This document shows positions 35,071 through 47,797 of a stretch of 64,000 nt of DNA, in pieces. This DNA is from Torreya grandis (lineage: Eukaryota; Streptophyta; Pinopsida; Cupressales; Taxaceae). Position 1 is the first letter of the stretch, and the number at the start of each line of letters is the position of its first letter. The position numbers and the translations under genes are program-made. The notes beneath the pieces are model-generated. The model did not search any database. It was not told where the DNA came from and saw only the letters and a program-made list of their open reading frames with translations. The stretch is from contig JARHVA010001175.1 in assembly GCA_037957365.1 (NCBI GenBank), positions 2,244,501-2,308,500 of the forward strand. The letters run 5' to 3'.

Positions 35071-35299
35071 ATTTGTATGAGGATCATAATTTTGAGCATA
35101 AACAGTTGATTATTCATTACTACCTTTTTATGTAAACCTACATCAGTTTTAGAATTTTTAACAGCTTTATTAATTTTATCGAGTTGTCCTAGAAGGCTGG
35201 ATTCTTGTAGTAGTGAGAATATAGATTTTATTTTAGACAAATCATTAATTATATTATAATTTTAAGCATCAGTTTGTCTAATAATTTTAAGCTTAAAAT

Positions 35300-36560
35300 G
35301 TTGATATTAACTATTTTTATAACCAGTTGATAAAGGAATATTTGTAACAGCATTGTCAATTAAACTACTTAAAGCATTATTCTGAATTGTTTTTCCTATA
35401 TCATTAGAAGAAGAATTATTATTTGTTATTTTATTACTTTGATAAGAACTATAATTTTTATTTATAATATTTACAACATAAGCATTTTCATTTTTTGATG
35501 GATTATCCAGAGCACACGTGTTTATGTTGTCTACTAGATCTTTAGATATAAGATCTTTCCTTTGAAGTAATTTTTTCAACTTATGAACAACAACACATGA
35601 ATATGAATCATGATCTAATTGACACACATTACAATAATAAACAATTTTTTATTTTTTATTTTCATTATTGTTTCTATCAGATGAAAAATGTTTATCATTT
35701 AGATGTATTTTAATAGTGACCAGCTCATTTCCTAGACTTTAAATAGTCTTTACAATTTCTATATTATTTGAATTTAGAACTATAGAAGATCTATCTTTAA
35801 ACCTAATACATTTAAGCTTCTTTTTATATTCAATATAGAATCTTATAGTTTCATCATATTTTATAATATCTCTTTCTAAAGCCATTTTATATTTTAAAAG
35901 TAAAGCACTAGAAAAATAAAGTCTAGATAACTTCTTATAAGGCCTAAGGTCACACGGGATCTTTTGATGCAAATTAGTAAATATAGTACTAAAATGATAA
36001 ATAATATCACCTGGATCAAGAGAAAAATTCATTAGATAATTGACTAAGTCAAAGTCTTCTTTAGCTTTTCCAAAAGATAACTCAAGTCAATCTTTAATTT
36101 TTTTCAAGTGCTAATAACCCTAGTAAGTAAACTAATAAATGCTTGGTAATCTTTTCTTTCAATTATTTGAGTAAAAAAATTTAAACAAAACTTTTCATTT
36201 TTTATCTTAAGAGTAGCAAAAATTAATCTAAATTCTTCTACATGATCTTCCTAAGACTCTCCAGGAGCTCAAAAAAACTTTGGTATATTTAATCCTTTAA
36301 GAAAAGGTAACTTATCAAGATGGTTTCTAATATTTATTGGATTTGCATAATTACATGGATTTATAGCTATGTATTACTCTACTTCAATTTATTCTTCACC
36401 TTCAATGAGGTCATCTTGATCTCTATTGTTTTAAAATCCATAAATCATATTAGGTAACTTCTCTTCTATTTGATCTCCCATTGGAAATTTTAGCAGTTTC
36501 TTCTATTTTAACTGATTGATTATCTTGAACTTGACTTAACTAATTTAATTATATATTTAC
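35300..36560 (-). pseudogene. gag: gag polyprotein remnant, unit 1
   Basis: N-terminal part (36480-36300): NPINIRNHLDKLPFLKGLNI with PKFF. The capsid-like region has EDHVEEFRLIFATLKI and FTQIIERKDYQAFISLL, then MNFSLDPGDIIYHFSTIFTN with LHQKIPCDLRPYKKL (36032-35920), matching Ty3 gag. The nucleocapsid has YYCNVCQLDHDSYSC at about 35637-35590, a CX2CX3HX4C finger, one residue shorter than the usual CX2CX4HX4C. An Asn/Ser-rich tail follows to 35307. Only a handful of stops and one or two frameshifts interrupt it. Confidence 0.75.
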
Positions 36561-36940
36561 ATGATTAAGTTTAGAGGGCATAAATAAATCATCAAAAATA
36601 AAGGAATTAGATTTAAAATAAATTATAAACTTAGGATTAACAAGTAAAATTCTATCTCTATCTTCCTAAATTCTTTTATTTGTGTTTAAAATATTTTATT
36701 GAGCTTCATGAGTAAGATTATAATACCAATCTATCTCAAATTCTACTATTTCTTCTTCTTTGTTTATGACATGAATAACATGCTAAAGATTATGAGGATG
36801 ATTATACCATGCATAAGGCATTACATTAAAATAAATATCAACTTGATCATCAACAATATCAATTCTAGGTTGGATAATAAGAGGTTGTCCTCCAAGTACC
36901 ATGAACAAAAAAAAACTCTAAACAAATAAGATTTATAAAT

Positions 36941-36961
36941 GAATCCTCAGTAGAGTCACCA
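36941..36961 (-). other. Primer-binding site, unit 1
   Basis: Minus strand TGGTGACTCTACTGAGGA, starting 4 nt after the LTR end at 36966. It resembles the TGGCGACTCYRCTGGGGA site that I recall from Tat/Ogre elements, said to pair with an arginine tRNA; the tRNA identity was not checked. Confidence 0.6.
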
Positions 36962-38793
36962 AATTTGTTCATGATGAAAATTGTATTGTCAACTAATCAA
37001 CCATTTTGCCTATTGCAAAGGTTAATTTAGAATCAAATTAATCTAATAATAAGGTTCTAAAGGTTCAATTATGATCATAAATACATGAGGGGTTTTTTAA
37101 ATGTTCTGAGAAATAATGAATAAGCTATCAAACATAACATATTCTATTATAGTTTTATAAATCCACTTTATCAAATAATGAATCAATTTAGATATGAATA
37201 TTTAATCTATCATATACGATAGAGAGGGCCTATGGATTAGACAATCTCTTGAATAAAATAAATTTGATTTAATAAAATAATATATTTTTTCTACTATAAT
37301 AGTCTTTCAAATGACCTCAAAATAATAAATCAAAAATATAAAGTAAAATAGATTTGAGATAAATCAAGACAAACAAATCCTCAATAAAGTAAGAAATCAA
37401 TGAAACTTAACACATAAGAGATACCATAAACAGCAATCAAAAAAATAAAAATAAAAGATAACAAAAAATAAAAATATAACTACCAAAAGAAACAAGGTAA
37501 ACAACTAAGTAAACCAAATAAGAATAAAAATAAAGACTAAAACAAATTAATTTAAACTAAATCTAGACTCAGCAAAGTCTAACAACTAAAAGAATCTAAG
37601 ACTAAATTAAATGAAAGAAATAAAATTAAAGACTAAAGCAATTAAATAAATATTATAATCTAAAATAAATCTAATAAACTATCTAAAACCCTACTAACTA
37701 ATAATTTAAATAAACTTAAATCTAAGAAATGTTGAATAAAGAAATTAATCTAAAAGAAAACAAAGGGAAAAGAATACTAAAACAAATTAAAAGATAAAAG
37801 ATATTAAACTAAATAAATGTAAAAGGAAGTAGATTAATTAAATATTAATTTAAAATAAAATAAACTATATTAAAATTAGAGACAATATAAGATACAATAT
37901 AGGAAAATTGGAGTCTCAAAAGAGAGTCATCTTAACAAAATAAATCAAATTTATTTGAGAAAATAACATTGTTTTTTACAAATACATTGAGAGATAAATT
38001 TTACAATCAAAATAGATCAATGAAATGTTGCAAACAATAAAATTTTCATCATTATTCAGGTTGAATACTTTGATTATGCACATAAAACTAGAAATAGCGA
38101 TCATCAAAAGATGTTAAACTTAATAACCTTTAAATAATCTATTATAAATAATAATATAAAACCGGATATACCTAAGTTACCTAAGTAATTACTCAACTAT
38201 CAAAAAAATTACCATTGGGTCTATCTACAAAATTCATGATATCTCAAAGAAGTTGCATAGAGGAGAGAGATAGAGATAAATTATTAACTTCACAAATGTA
38301 TAAGTCTTCAATATCTGTGTTATTTCTCCTCTTCAAATAAATCTTTGATCTTTTTTTATGATTCAAACTTAGTTGAAAGTTAAGTTATAACTAACCTTAG
38401 TTATTTATTATTTTGATTTAATTAATTGACATTGTAAAAGTTAATATAAGAAGTTATTAGTTAACATTTCATTAAGACTTAAAAATTTTAATAGTTCAAG
38501 TATTTGAATATAGACTAAGCATTTCCTAATGGAACGGTACCTTAATCAATTAAAAATAAAATAGAATAGCATATATCAATCAATAAATAGACATATCAAA
38601 ATTTAATAAAATTCTTATCTATATTAAAACCATCATACATATTCCAGAATTTACTTAAGTATATATATATCATGAAACTAAAGTTTTCTATACTTTCCAA
38701 AATATCACCATCAAAATATCAAAACTGCAAGTTAAAGTATCAAGTTTGAAAGTATAGAATTCTACCAACTAAAGTTCAATTGAAAATTAAAAG

Positions 38794-39599
38794 TTATCCT
38801 TTTAACATCTAGTAATCATTAGAATTTAAAAGAACCTCAATTACAGGTTTCACCTACTCATTAACACATTTATTATACTCCATTTTAATTATTTCAAGGT
38901 GAACTATGTTTGTTCCAAAATTAGTTGTAGGATCATCCACCTCTAGCTTAATTCATTTGAGAAATTTGACTTCAACTGGAGTGTCTGTATCATTTTGACT
39001 ATCTAAAATTTTATTTAAAGTAGTAGTATGAATCTAAAGTGTACATTTTATGCAAGCTAAAATAGGTTTCTCCAAACTTAATTTCTTTCATCCTAAAATA
39101 GGTTACCTTTGAGAAGATGAAAGCTCATTAGAAACTAAAGGCAAATCATGGTTAATAAAATTCTTGGTATGGGCAACCTCAATATTAAGTTGTGTGACTT
39201 CATTGGTAGGGGTGGTTCTCTAACATGTTGAATTCTTTCAAGATTGGGTGACTAAATTAGTAAATGATGTGGATTATGTTGCAAATGGTGGGAGAAACTA
39301 CTTTGAGAAGGAGTCATAGCACCAAATCTATGTCCATGAAATCCCTTATTACCCCTATTGTTTGTAGAGTTGAAAGGTGAATTGTTCAAAACATTCTAAA
39401 ACTTAGGATCTATTACATTAAAGTGGATAGACATCTTAACACCTCTATTAATTTTAGGGCCAAATCTCCTAATCGTAAAACCACCCCTTGAGAAATTTCT
39501 ATTTGGGTTCTACTAATTCACATTGCTACCAGAAACCTAATTTCTCCAACCTTGATTATCATTATCTCTATTTGATCTGGATTAATTCCATCCAGACAT
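38794..39599 (-). pseudogene. Conserved accessory ORF of element C, copy 2
   Basis: ATG at 39599-39597, TAA at 38796-38794, 806 bp. N-terminal half in one frame: MSGWN, Asn/Arg-rich stretch, NRNFSRGGFTIRRFG, KMSIHFNVIDPKF, NNRGNKGFHGHRFG, SFSHHLQHNPHH, RIQHVREPP, then a small indel moves the rest (TNEVTQLNIEVAHTKNF, LPLVSNEL, TDTPVEVKFL, LEVDDPTTNFGTN). Stops are mostly TAA/TAG at places where copy 3 has Gln. Same start, stop and strand as copies 1 and 3. Confidence 0.65.
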
Positions 39600-40124
39600 C
39601 TTATATACAATCTAAAAACCAACATGTACATAATCAAAATAAAATCATACTATATTTCTAAATCAACAAAATAACCTTTGTACTATCAAATGATTGAAAA
39701 ATAACTTGAATTACTCAAATTCAGTCCACTAATCACCATGAATTTCCATTTTAAAACTTTAAATATAATTATGTTTATATAATTTTGTTTTTTTTAAATA
39801 TACAATCATATCTTCTAAATTATGTGTGAATATGAAAAATCCAACTAAAACCACATAAAATTTTCAAACTAGAATGACTCAACATGATTAACAGAATATC
39901 TTATGAAAACTATTTATGAGTTATACTTCTTAAATTTCAATCTGTAAAACTTCTTTAAAGGAATGAAGAATTTGAGAAATCAAAAATAGTTCAACAAGTC
40001 CTTTAATCAATATAAACCTGAATAGTAACTATATTTTTCCAAGTCATGCTTTAAACTAAAAATCAACTTCATACTATCTAAAAAACCTTAGCATAAAACC
40101 TTAATAAAGTATATTCTATCAAAC

Positions 40125-40209
40125 CCACTATTTCACTTCTTGAATAATATATTAAATTGAAAATAACCATAGTTTCACTTATTGAACAATATCTTAAACT
40201 AAAAATAAT
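40125..40209. repeat. 43-bp tandem duplication, block 2
   Basis: Counterpart of 27463-27546, again two units. Confidence 0.7.
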
Positions 40210-41654
40210 TTATGCATTCATTGAAATAAATATCTACAAGAATCATTCACAGAGCACTACTCATTCAAATCATTATGTCAAGCTAAGAAAAATTTATCAT
40301 GGCCTCTTCATACAACCATTATTTTAACATCTATCTTCAAAACAAAACCCAAAAATTCAAAACTAAGGTGCAAATCCAATAATAATTTCATTATGTTCGA
40401 AGCTAAGCCTACTATATTTTCATATACAAACTTATCCTTCAAATAAAGATTTGAAACTAAAATTGGTACATGAAAAATATAGCTTCAATATACCAAATAT
40501 ATTTGCATTTATATGTTCAAACCATCTTCTGATAACTTCTCTATATTATGATTGATTATTATCATTTGAAACTTTCAAAATATATGAATAGAATTCACTT
40601 TATAGAAAACCCATAAATAAATGAAACTATAAAAGACTACGAATGAGAAACACTTTTGCCATCTTGAACATAATCCCTCTTTTTATATATCACTTTATAT
40701 GATAGACCAATAATCATTCAAGGCTTTCCAAATATTGTCAAACAAACAAGTAGAGTTTGTTTCTATATAAAACCTTAAATATGATTCTTCAATATCAAAA
40801 AAAATCTTATCAAACCTAGAAACTTTGAACTCCTATTAGATTTTCCAATATTTCACACTTTTCAAAACCCTAATATGAATAGTATTAAGGTTTCAAGACT
40901 AGATAAAGTAAATATCTCAATATGATAAAATCATCAAAACCCAAACTAAAGGACAACTTCTTAAAAAAATCCTATTATTCTACAGTTCAACACGTTATAT
41001 TTCCACATCATAACATGTAGGTTTTATTTTAAAATTGGGACTAATATTCATGAAACATAAACCTTTAAAATCTTTTCAAATATTCACAAAATAAGCATGT
41101 AGAGTCTATTTATAAAATTTAAGTCTCAATGAAACCCTTTCAACTATAGATATTTTGAAACACACCATTGATTATATTTCTATATATATTAAGCACAAAA
41201 CCTCAACACTATACATATTTGAAAAAAAAAAGCCTCAAACTATTTAAGAAAAACATGTCCATAATAACCTATTGTTATCTCATCTTTCACTAAGAATATA
41301 TCAACAAAAACCATTTACTTCAATATCTCATGCATGGAAGTGACAACTAGAAAACCGCAAGCTTTATTAACTTTTCAACATACATGCATAGACACATGTA
41401 GAATAGAATCCATTTCTTATCATACAACTAACAACTATAAAAAATATCAATAGAATATTTTTAAAAAAATATTTATTTTATTCGTAGCCTACCTAGAAAT
41501 GTTTTTTTTCTACCTTTCTACCCAAAATCTCTGTCTACAACTCACAAATCCAAATTAACAGAGTGATGATTCCAAAAACAAGCTTTGTGAAATGACCAAA
41601 ACCAATCAAAACAATCTATTTGTAATTACCATCTTCCATCATAGTTAACTTGAT

Positions 41655-41985
41655 TATGTGTCTACCTCTTATTGGCTCATCAAAATCAAGGATGTACTTA
41701 GCAATTCGACCAACTAGGTTAGCAAAATGATCAAACTTAGTAATCACCAAATTACTAACTAAACATCTTACCAACTTCTATTATTTAAGGCATGTATGCC
41801 TCATATTAACTTATTGAACCACCAAAAATCTTTCCATGATCTTGAAGTCTCTTGAATATGCTTTTACATTAGTTCACTTGCCAATTGGTGCCACATTGTC
41901 TACCAACTATATTACAAACTCACCATTTACAAGTCTCGAAGCATAGACCACAGTGCCTTTGAAATCACCAAACTTATGCCTTTCA
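41655..41985 (-). other. Possible second conserved frame, block 2
   Basis: KFGDFKGTVVYASRLVNGEF, VDNVAPIGK, TNVKAYSRDFKIMERFLVV, LVRCLVSNLVITKFDHFANL, VGRIAKYILDFDEPIRGRH in one frame with about five stops. The cleanest reading of the four copies. No family recognised. Confidence 0.3.
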
Positions 41986-43361
41986 AAACTATATACCTTG
42001 AGACATATACTTAGGTTAATCTAATTAATCTTCCAAACAAAACTTTATCTCCTCAAAATCATCATTCCTTGACACATAGACTTAGGTTTAAAACATTCAA
42101 AAATATCATGGCTTGGTAGATTTATTAGTATCAACCCAACTTTAGGATAAATGAGTGTAGGTTATAACCTTATTAAATTTGATAATCTTAGGACAAACTA
42201 AGAACCTTTATAATTCTTTGATAAACTTAGAAAATAATTTATCCTAGTATCAAACCAACTTATTCATGTCAACATTTTGTATATTCAACCAATCATTGTA
42301 TGAAATAGATTTATCCATTTAAGGTTCATAGTTTAAATTTTCAACTAAATTTTGTAATAGATCAAATGAGATATTTGATTTGATAAACTATATACATTAC
42401 TTCCTCAAATTGTAGCAATTATGACTAATCTTCACAATTAAAATAATGAACTAAGAGGGAAATCATTATAACTAATTAATATACCATTCCATCTGATACA
42501 AACCAAGCTGCATATTGTCATGAAAATGATAATACCAAATTAGTCACCAAGAATTATTCATATTGTCAAATGAAACTGATCTAAAATTCATGTAATACAA
42601 CTGAAGATCAATGTAGATATGATAATCTTGTAATACTTTTAACCATCAAAATATCCTTATTTCAAATTAAAAATGTTGTATTATCATTTGATCATGAACC
42701 AACTGAAAATAAAATGATTGGTCACAAACATTCACATTGATAGATATATATGTACATTTTATTTATTTATCCATTTATGCTCTTTGAAACCACTTAAAAT
42801 ATAAATATGAATTCATAAACCAATTATCATCAATTTATAATTAAAAATATGCATCTAAATATACTATTAATTGACCAAGTCCCTGACATAGTTTTAAACT
42901 TTATGATTGAGTCATATCTATGGAAGAAAAGTATTAGTTTTTAGAAAAATTAAAGTGGGTGTGAAAATAGGTATAACACTAGCAACTTTTCTAGTTGATT
43001 TTGTGAAATGAAATTGAGTAGTAATCAAATTATCTATTGATGAAACATAATCTTGAGAGTGTGATCCAGGTAAATCATTTCTCAAGTAGATATGTGTGAA
43101 CTCCTTTAATAATGAATTTCAGCAAAGGATGAAATATTAGACTAGCGTGTCACGAAGAAAAGGAATGATATAACAAGGAATTTTGGGCTAGATGCATAAT
43201 CTAATACAAATTATTTAAGTATAAAATCTAAAAAATTAAGTAATACTTCAACAACTAGATACTACTCAACATATATTATTCATTTATAAAGAAAATTGAA
43301 TTCATGAAAAGTAATATTTTAAAATAATTAATACTTATAGTAGAATTGCAGCATCCTTGGA

Positions 43362-43569
43362 TTCTTCCTTCATAATGTGAAACTCTTTCATTTGTAACCC
43401 TCAATAATATTTTAAAAGTAAAATTTGGCATAGCAAAGGCAAACAACAAACCAAAATAGAGAAAGCAAACAAAGATAGCAAAGAAAAAAAACACAAAACC
43501 AAAAAAAAAATAGAAAAACAAAAGAAACAAACAAATTTGAAAGTAGCTAATCATGGAACAATTTCAAAA
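43362..43569 (-). other. 3' low-complexity region, unit 2
   Basis: T-rich on the minus strand (43440-43550), reading as a chance Phe-rich peptide. Purine-rich AAGGAAGAA precedes the tentative block start. Confidence 0.4.
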
Positions 43570-44690
43570 GATGGCCATTAATTAACACAATCAATTTCTT
43601 TCAAGATCTTTTAAATAAAATTCATTATTTTGAAATATAGTGGCAATTATATAAGGATTAAGCCATAATGAAACAAATTTGTGATGTTTACCAGGATTTT
43701 TATGTGTTTTATTCTAATATAAAACTAAATCACTAACTTTAAATTTTTTATTAGAATATTTTTTATCAAAAAAAAATTTAATTTTAGTTTAGCCCTTTCT
43801 AATTTCTGTAATATTATTGCTTTAAATTCATCAAGAGCTACTAAATCATGCAATCTTTGTTCAATCAAATTAGTACCTTCAACAACATATTGTAAAGTGG
43901 TTCAAGTTGAAGAAATCTAAAATTTTATTGGTAAGGTGTCCTTGAATCCATATGCTAAAATAAATGGAAAATAATATATTGCTACCTTGATGATAGTTCT
44001 ATTAGCCCATAAATCTAAAAAAAATTAAGATGCCAATTTCTTTTATTTTCACCAACTAATTTTTTTATGATCTTAATTAATTTTTTATTCATTGACTCAA
44101 CTTGACCATTATCTTGAGGGTAATATTTGGATAAATGACTAGATATAATTGAATACTTACCCAAAATTTCTAAAAATTCATTTAAAATAAATTGAGGTCC
44201 ATTATCAAAAATGATTTTGTAAAAAAATCCAAATCTAAAGAAAATTTGATTTTCTAAAAATAAGATTACTTCACCTGTTATAGAACTTCTAAGTGCTTTA
44301 GCTTTATGCCACTTAATAAAATAATTTGTAGTTGTTAATATATATCTATGACTAGTAGATGAAGGTAGGTGTATATCTGAATAAAGTCAATGTCCCATTT
44401 TATAAATGATTTTTTAAGAATGATAAGGTTTAAATTTATTAAAGACTAACTTATCTCTATCAACAAATAATTAACATGGCATACAAGAATGAACTAAATT
44501 ATAAGCATCTTAAAATAAAGTGGGCCAATAATAATCTGCTCTTAAAATCTTATAAACAGTTATTTTTATAGTGTAATGTCCACCATAATTTTCTTCATGA
44601 CAGCCTCTAAGAACTTTTTGGATTTGATCTTATATAAGACATCTTAATAAAATGCCATCTCTATTTCTATAAAATAAAAACTTTTCCAAT
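43570..44690 (-). pseudogene. Integrase remnant, unit 2
   Basis: Same layout as unit 1 but with more frameshifts: YPQDNGQVES-like wording with the catalytic Glu region near 44110, NEFLEILGKYSIISSH-type sequence near 44170, WDIDFI near 44400, and the zinc region left of 44680. The C-terminal domain lies at 43600-43900. The core crosses at least three frames, so this copy is older or less constrained than unit 1. Confidence 0.7.
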
Positions 44691-44989
44691 AAATAGAAAT
44701 TTAAAATTTTAACCGTAAAGATCATCTTTGATTTTTATCAAAATTATTAAGACAAGCCTGATTTTAAAAATAAAAAATCAAGTCATGATACCAATCATCT
44801 TCAACCAACATACAATCCCATTCATTCATCTCAAGACCAAACTTTAAAATTTTATAAAAATCAATGATCTTCATGGTCTTTCAATGAGGATTTACATTTA
44901 AATTATCATCAACTAACAAAACTAAAATATTAATATCTGAAAAAACATTTTCAACTAGATGTTTTGCTAAGTCATTACCTTTAATCATT

Positions 44990-45310
44990 TTTAAAGTTTC
45001 AAATTTAAGGTCAAACTCTTGAATACGTAAAATCTATTTAGCAAACATTCCTTGAATGGTTGGTTGTTTTAAAAGATAAGATAAAACTAATACATTAGAT
45101 CGTACAAAAATTTGGTTTCCCATCAATAAATAATTAAATATAATCAAAGAATAAATTAATAAGAAAATAAATTTTTCAATAAGAAGGTACCTAGTTTCAA
45201 CATCTTTTAAAACTTGGCTCATGTAATCAATTGGTTTTTCTTCATTATTTTAAAATTCTTGAGTGATGACAATTCTAATAGATTTTTTTGGTAGCATTAA
45301 CATAAATAAT
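44990..45310 (-). pseudogene. Degenerate RNase H, unit 2 (N-terminus replaced)
   Basis: Open frame 45222-45034 reads MSQVLKDVETRYLLIEKFIF, QIFVRSNVLVLSYLLKQ. Upstream, FIIYVNATKK (about 45310-45280) again has Asn at the catalytic Asp. At 45311 the sequence switches to block-derived DNA, removing about 165 bp of the domain start. Confidence 0.7.
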
Positions 45311-47330
45311 GAATTCACTTTTAAAAAAACCCATAAATAAATGAAATTGTAAAAGACTACGACTAAGAAACACTTTTGTCATCTTGAACACAATCTCTCT
45401 TTTTATATATCACTTTATATGATAGACCAATAATCATTCAAGGCTTTCCAAATATTATCGAACAAACAAGTGGAATCTGTTTCTACAAAAAACCTTAAAT
45501 ATGAATCTTCAATATCAAACAAAATCTTATCAAACCTAGAAGCTTTGAACTCCTATCAGATTTTCCAATATTTCACACTTTGCAAAACCCTAATATGAAA
45601 AGTATTAAAGTTTAAAGACTAGATAAATTAAATGTCTCAATATGATAAAACCATCAAAACCCAAATTAAAGCACAACTTCTGAGAATTTTTTTTATTAAT
45701 CTAAAGTTCAACACTTTATATATTCACATCATAAGATGTAGATTTTCTTTTAAAATAGGCACTAATATTCATGAAAAATAAAAATTTAAAATCTTTTCAA
45801 ATATTCATGAAATAAGCATGCAGAGTCTATTTATAAAACTGAAGTTTTAATGAAATCCTTTCAACTATAGATATTTTAAAACACACCATTGATTATATTT
45901 ATAGATATATTAAGCACAGAACCTCAACACTATGCATATTTGAAAAAAAAAATCTCAAAATATTTAAGGAAACCATGTCCATAACAACTTATTTTTATCT
46001 CATCTCCCACTAAGAATATATCAACAAAAACTATTTACTTTAATATCTCATGCATGGAAGTGACAACTAGAAAACTACAAGTTTTATTAACTTTCCAACA
46101 TACATGCACAGACATATGCAGAATAGAATCTATTTTTTATCAAAAAATTGACAACTATTCAAAATATCAATAGAATATTTCTCAAAACTTATTTATATTG
46201 TTAATGGCATACCTAGAAATTCTTCTTTTCTACCTTTCTATCTGAAATCTATGTCTATAACTCACAAATCCAAATTGATAGAATGACGCTTCCACAAACA
46301 AGCTTTGTGAAATTATCAAAACCAATAAAAAAAATCTATTTATAATTTCCATCCTCCATCCTAACTAATTTACTTATGTGTCTACCTCTCATTGACTCAT
46401 CAAAATTAAGGATGTACTTAGCAATTCTACCAACTAGGATATCAAAATGATCAAACCTAGTAATCACCAAATTGCTGACTAAACATCTTACCAACTTTCA
46501 TTATTTGAGACATGTATTACTCACATTAAGTTCTTGAACAACCAAAAATCTTTCCATGATCTCAAAATCACTCAAATATGCCTTTACATTAATTTACTTT
46601 CCAATTGGTTCCACGTTGTCTACCAACTATATTACCAACTCACCATTTACAAGTCTCGAAGCATAGACCACATTGCCTTTGAAATCACCAAAATTATGCC
46701 TTTGAAATCACCAAACTGATGCCTTTCAAAACTTTATACATTGAGACAGAGAGTTAGGTTAATCCAATTAACCTTCCAAACAAAACTTTATGTCCTCAAA
46801 ATCACCATTCTTTGATACATATACTTAGATTAAAAACATTCAAAAATATCATGGTCCGATAGATTCATTAGTATCAACTCAACTTTAGGATAAATGACCC
46901 TAGGTTAGAACCTTATCAAATTTTCTAATCTTAGTATAAGCTTATAACCTTTTTAATTCTTTGATAACCTTAGGAAATAATTTATCTTAGTATCAAACCA
47001 ACTTATTCATGTCAACATTTTGTATATTAAAATGATCATTATATGAAATAGATTCATCCATTTAGGGTTCATAGTTTGAATTTTCAATATAAATTCATGA
47101 TAGATTAAATGAGATATTTGATTTGATAAACCATATACATTACTTCCTCAAACTATAGCAATTGTGACTAATCTTCATAATTCAAAAAATGAATTAAGAG
47201 GGAAATCATTATAACCAATTAATATACCATTCTATCCAATACAAACTACACAAAACCAAATAAAACACAATAGAAAAAGTAAACAAAGACAGCAAAAAAA
47301 AGAAACACAAAACCAAATAAAAAAACAAAA
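45311..47330 (-). repeat. Block-derived 2-kb patch inside unit 2 pol
   Basis: Matches block 2 from 40588 to about 42510, then jumps to the T-rich 3' region (about 43450-43520), with about 0.93 kb missing. It is in the same orientation as the blocks. It replaces about 165 bp of RNase H sequence that units 1 (32622-32785) and 3 keep. The left junction is in ATAAATAATGAAT, similar in donor and target. In details (for example GAACACAATCTCTC at 45386) it is nearer block 3 than block 2. Confidence 0.8.
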
Positions 47331-47797
47331 TAAGCAAAATTTATTTTACCAAAGAAAGACATTATATTAGATTGATCTTTAAGAGTCAATTCTTTAATAA
47401 CTTTAACAAGTTTAGGATCTATAAAAATTTCATCTTTAGAAATAATATGTCCTAATATCTTACCTTCAGTATCACTAAAAACTAATTTCTTTGGATTCAA
47501 ATAAATACTATATTTTTTACATCTTATGAAAACTTCACGAAGATGATCTAAATGTTTTTTTCTTCTTTTCAAATGAATGATGAGATCATCTAAATAAACC
47601 TGAATAAAAATGTCAATTAAATCATCAAAAACCACATGAATATCTCTTTGAAAATTAGTTCTTGCATTCATTAATCCAAAAGTCATTCTATTATAAGCAA
47701 AAGTTCTTCTACGAGTAGTAAAAGTAGTCTTATGTCTATTTTCAAGATTTACAAAAATTTGATTATAGCTAAAAAAACCATCTAATAAAGACATCAT
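47246..47797 (-). pseudogene. RT core with chimeric tail, unit 2
   Basis: The longest open frame in the window, 183 codons. MMSLLDGFFSYNQIFVNLEN, KTTFTTRRRTFAYNRMTFGL, MNARTNFQRDIHVVFDDLID, VYLDDLIIHLKRRKKHLDHL: the catalytic YLDD is intact (47590-47585). FSDTEGKILGHIISKDEI and DQSNIMSFFGKINF end the RT at about 47337. The last 30 codons (AYFVFLFGFVFLFF...) come from the T-rich patch and are not RT. The N-terminal part of RT lies to the right, beyond a frameshift and the SINE. Confidence 0.88.

Larger units (their letters stand above)
36966..43361 (-). repeat. LTR-bearing block 2
   Basis: 6.4 kb, free of insertions, and so the best reference for the block. From left: LTR 3' end, A-rich zone (37.4-37.9 kb), short TA tract (about 38660), the accessory frame (38794-39599), then about 3.7 kb of AT-rich DNA with a possible second frame (41655-41985). 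It serves as 5' LTR region of unit 1 and 3' LTR region of unit 2. The right end near 43361 is tentative. Confidence 0.6.
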
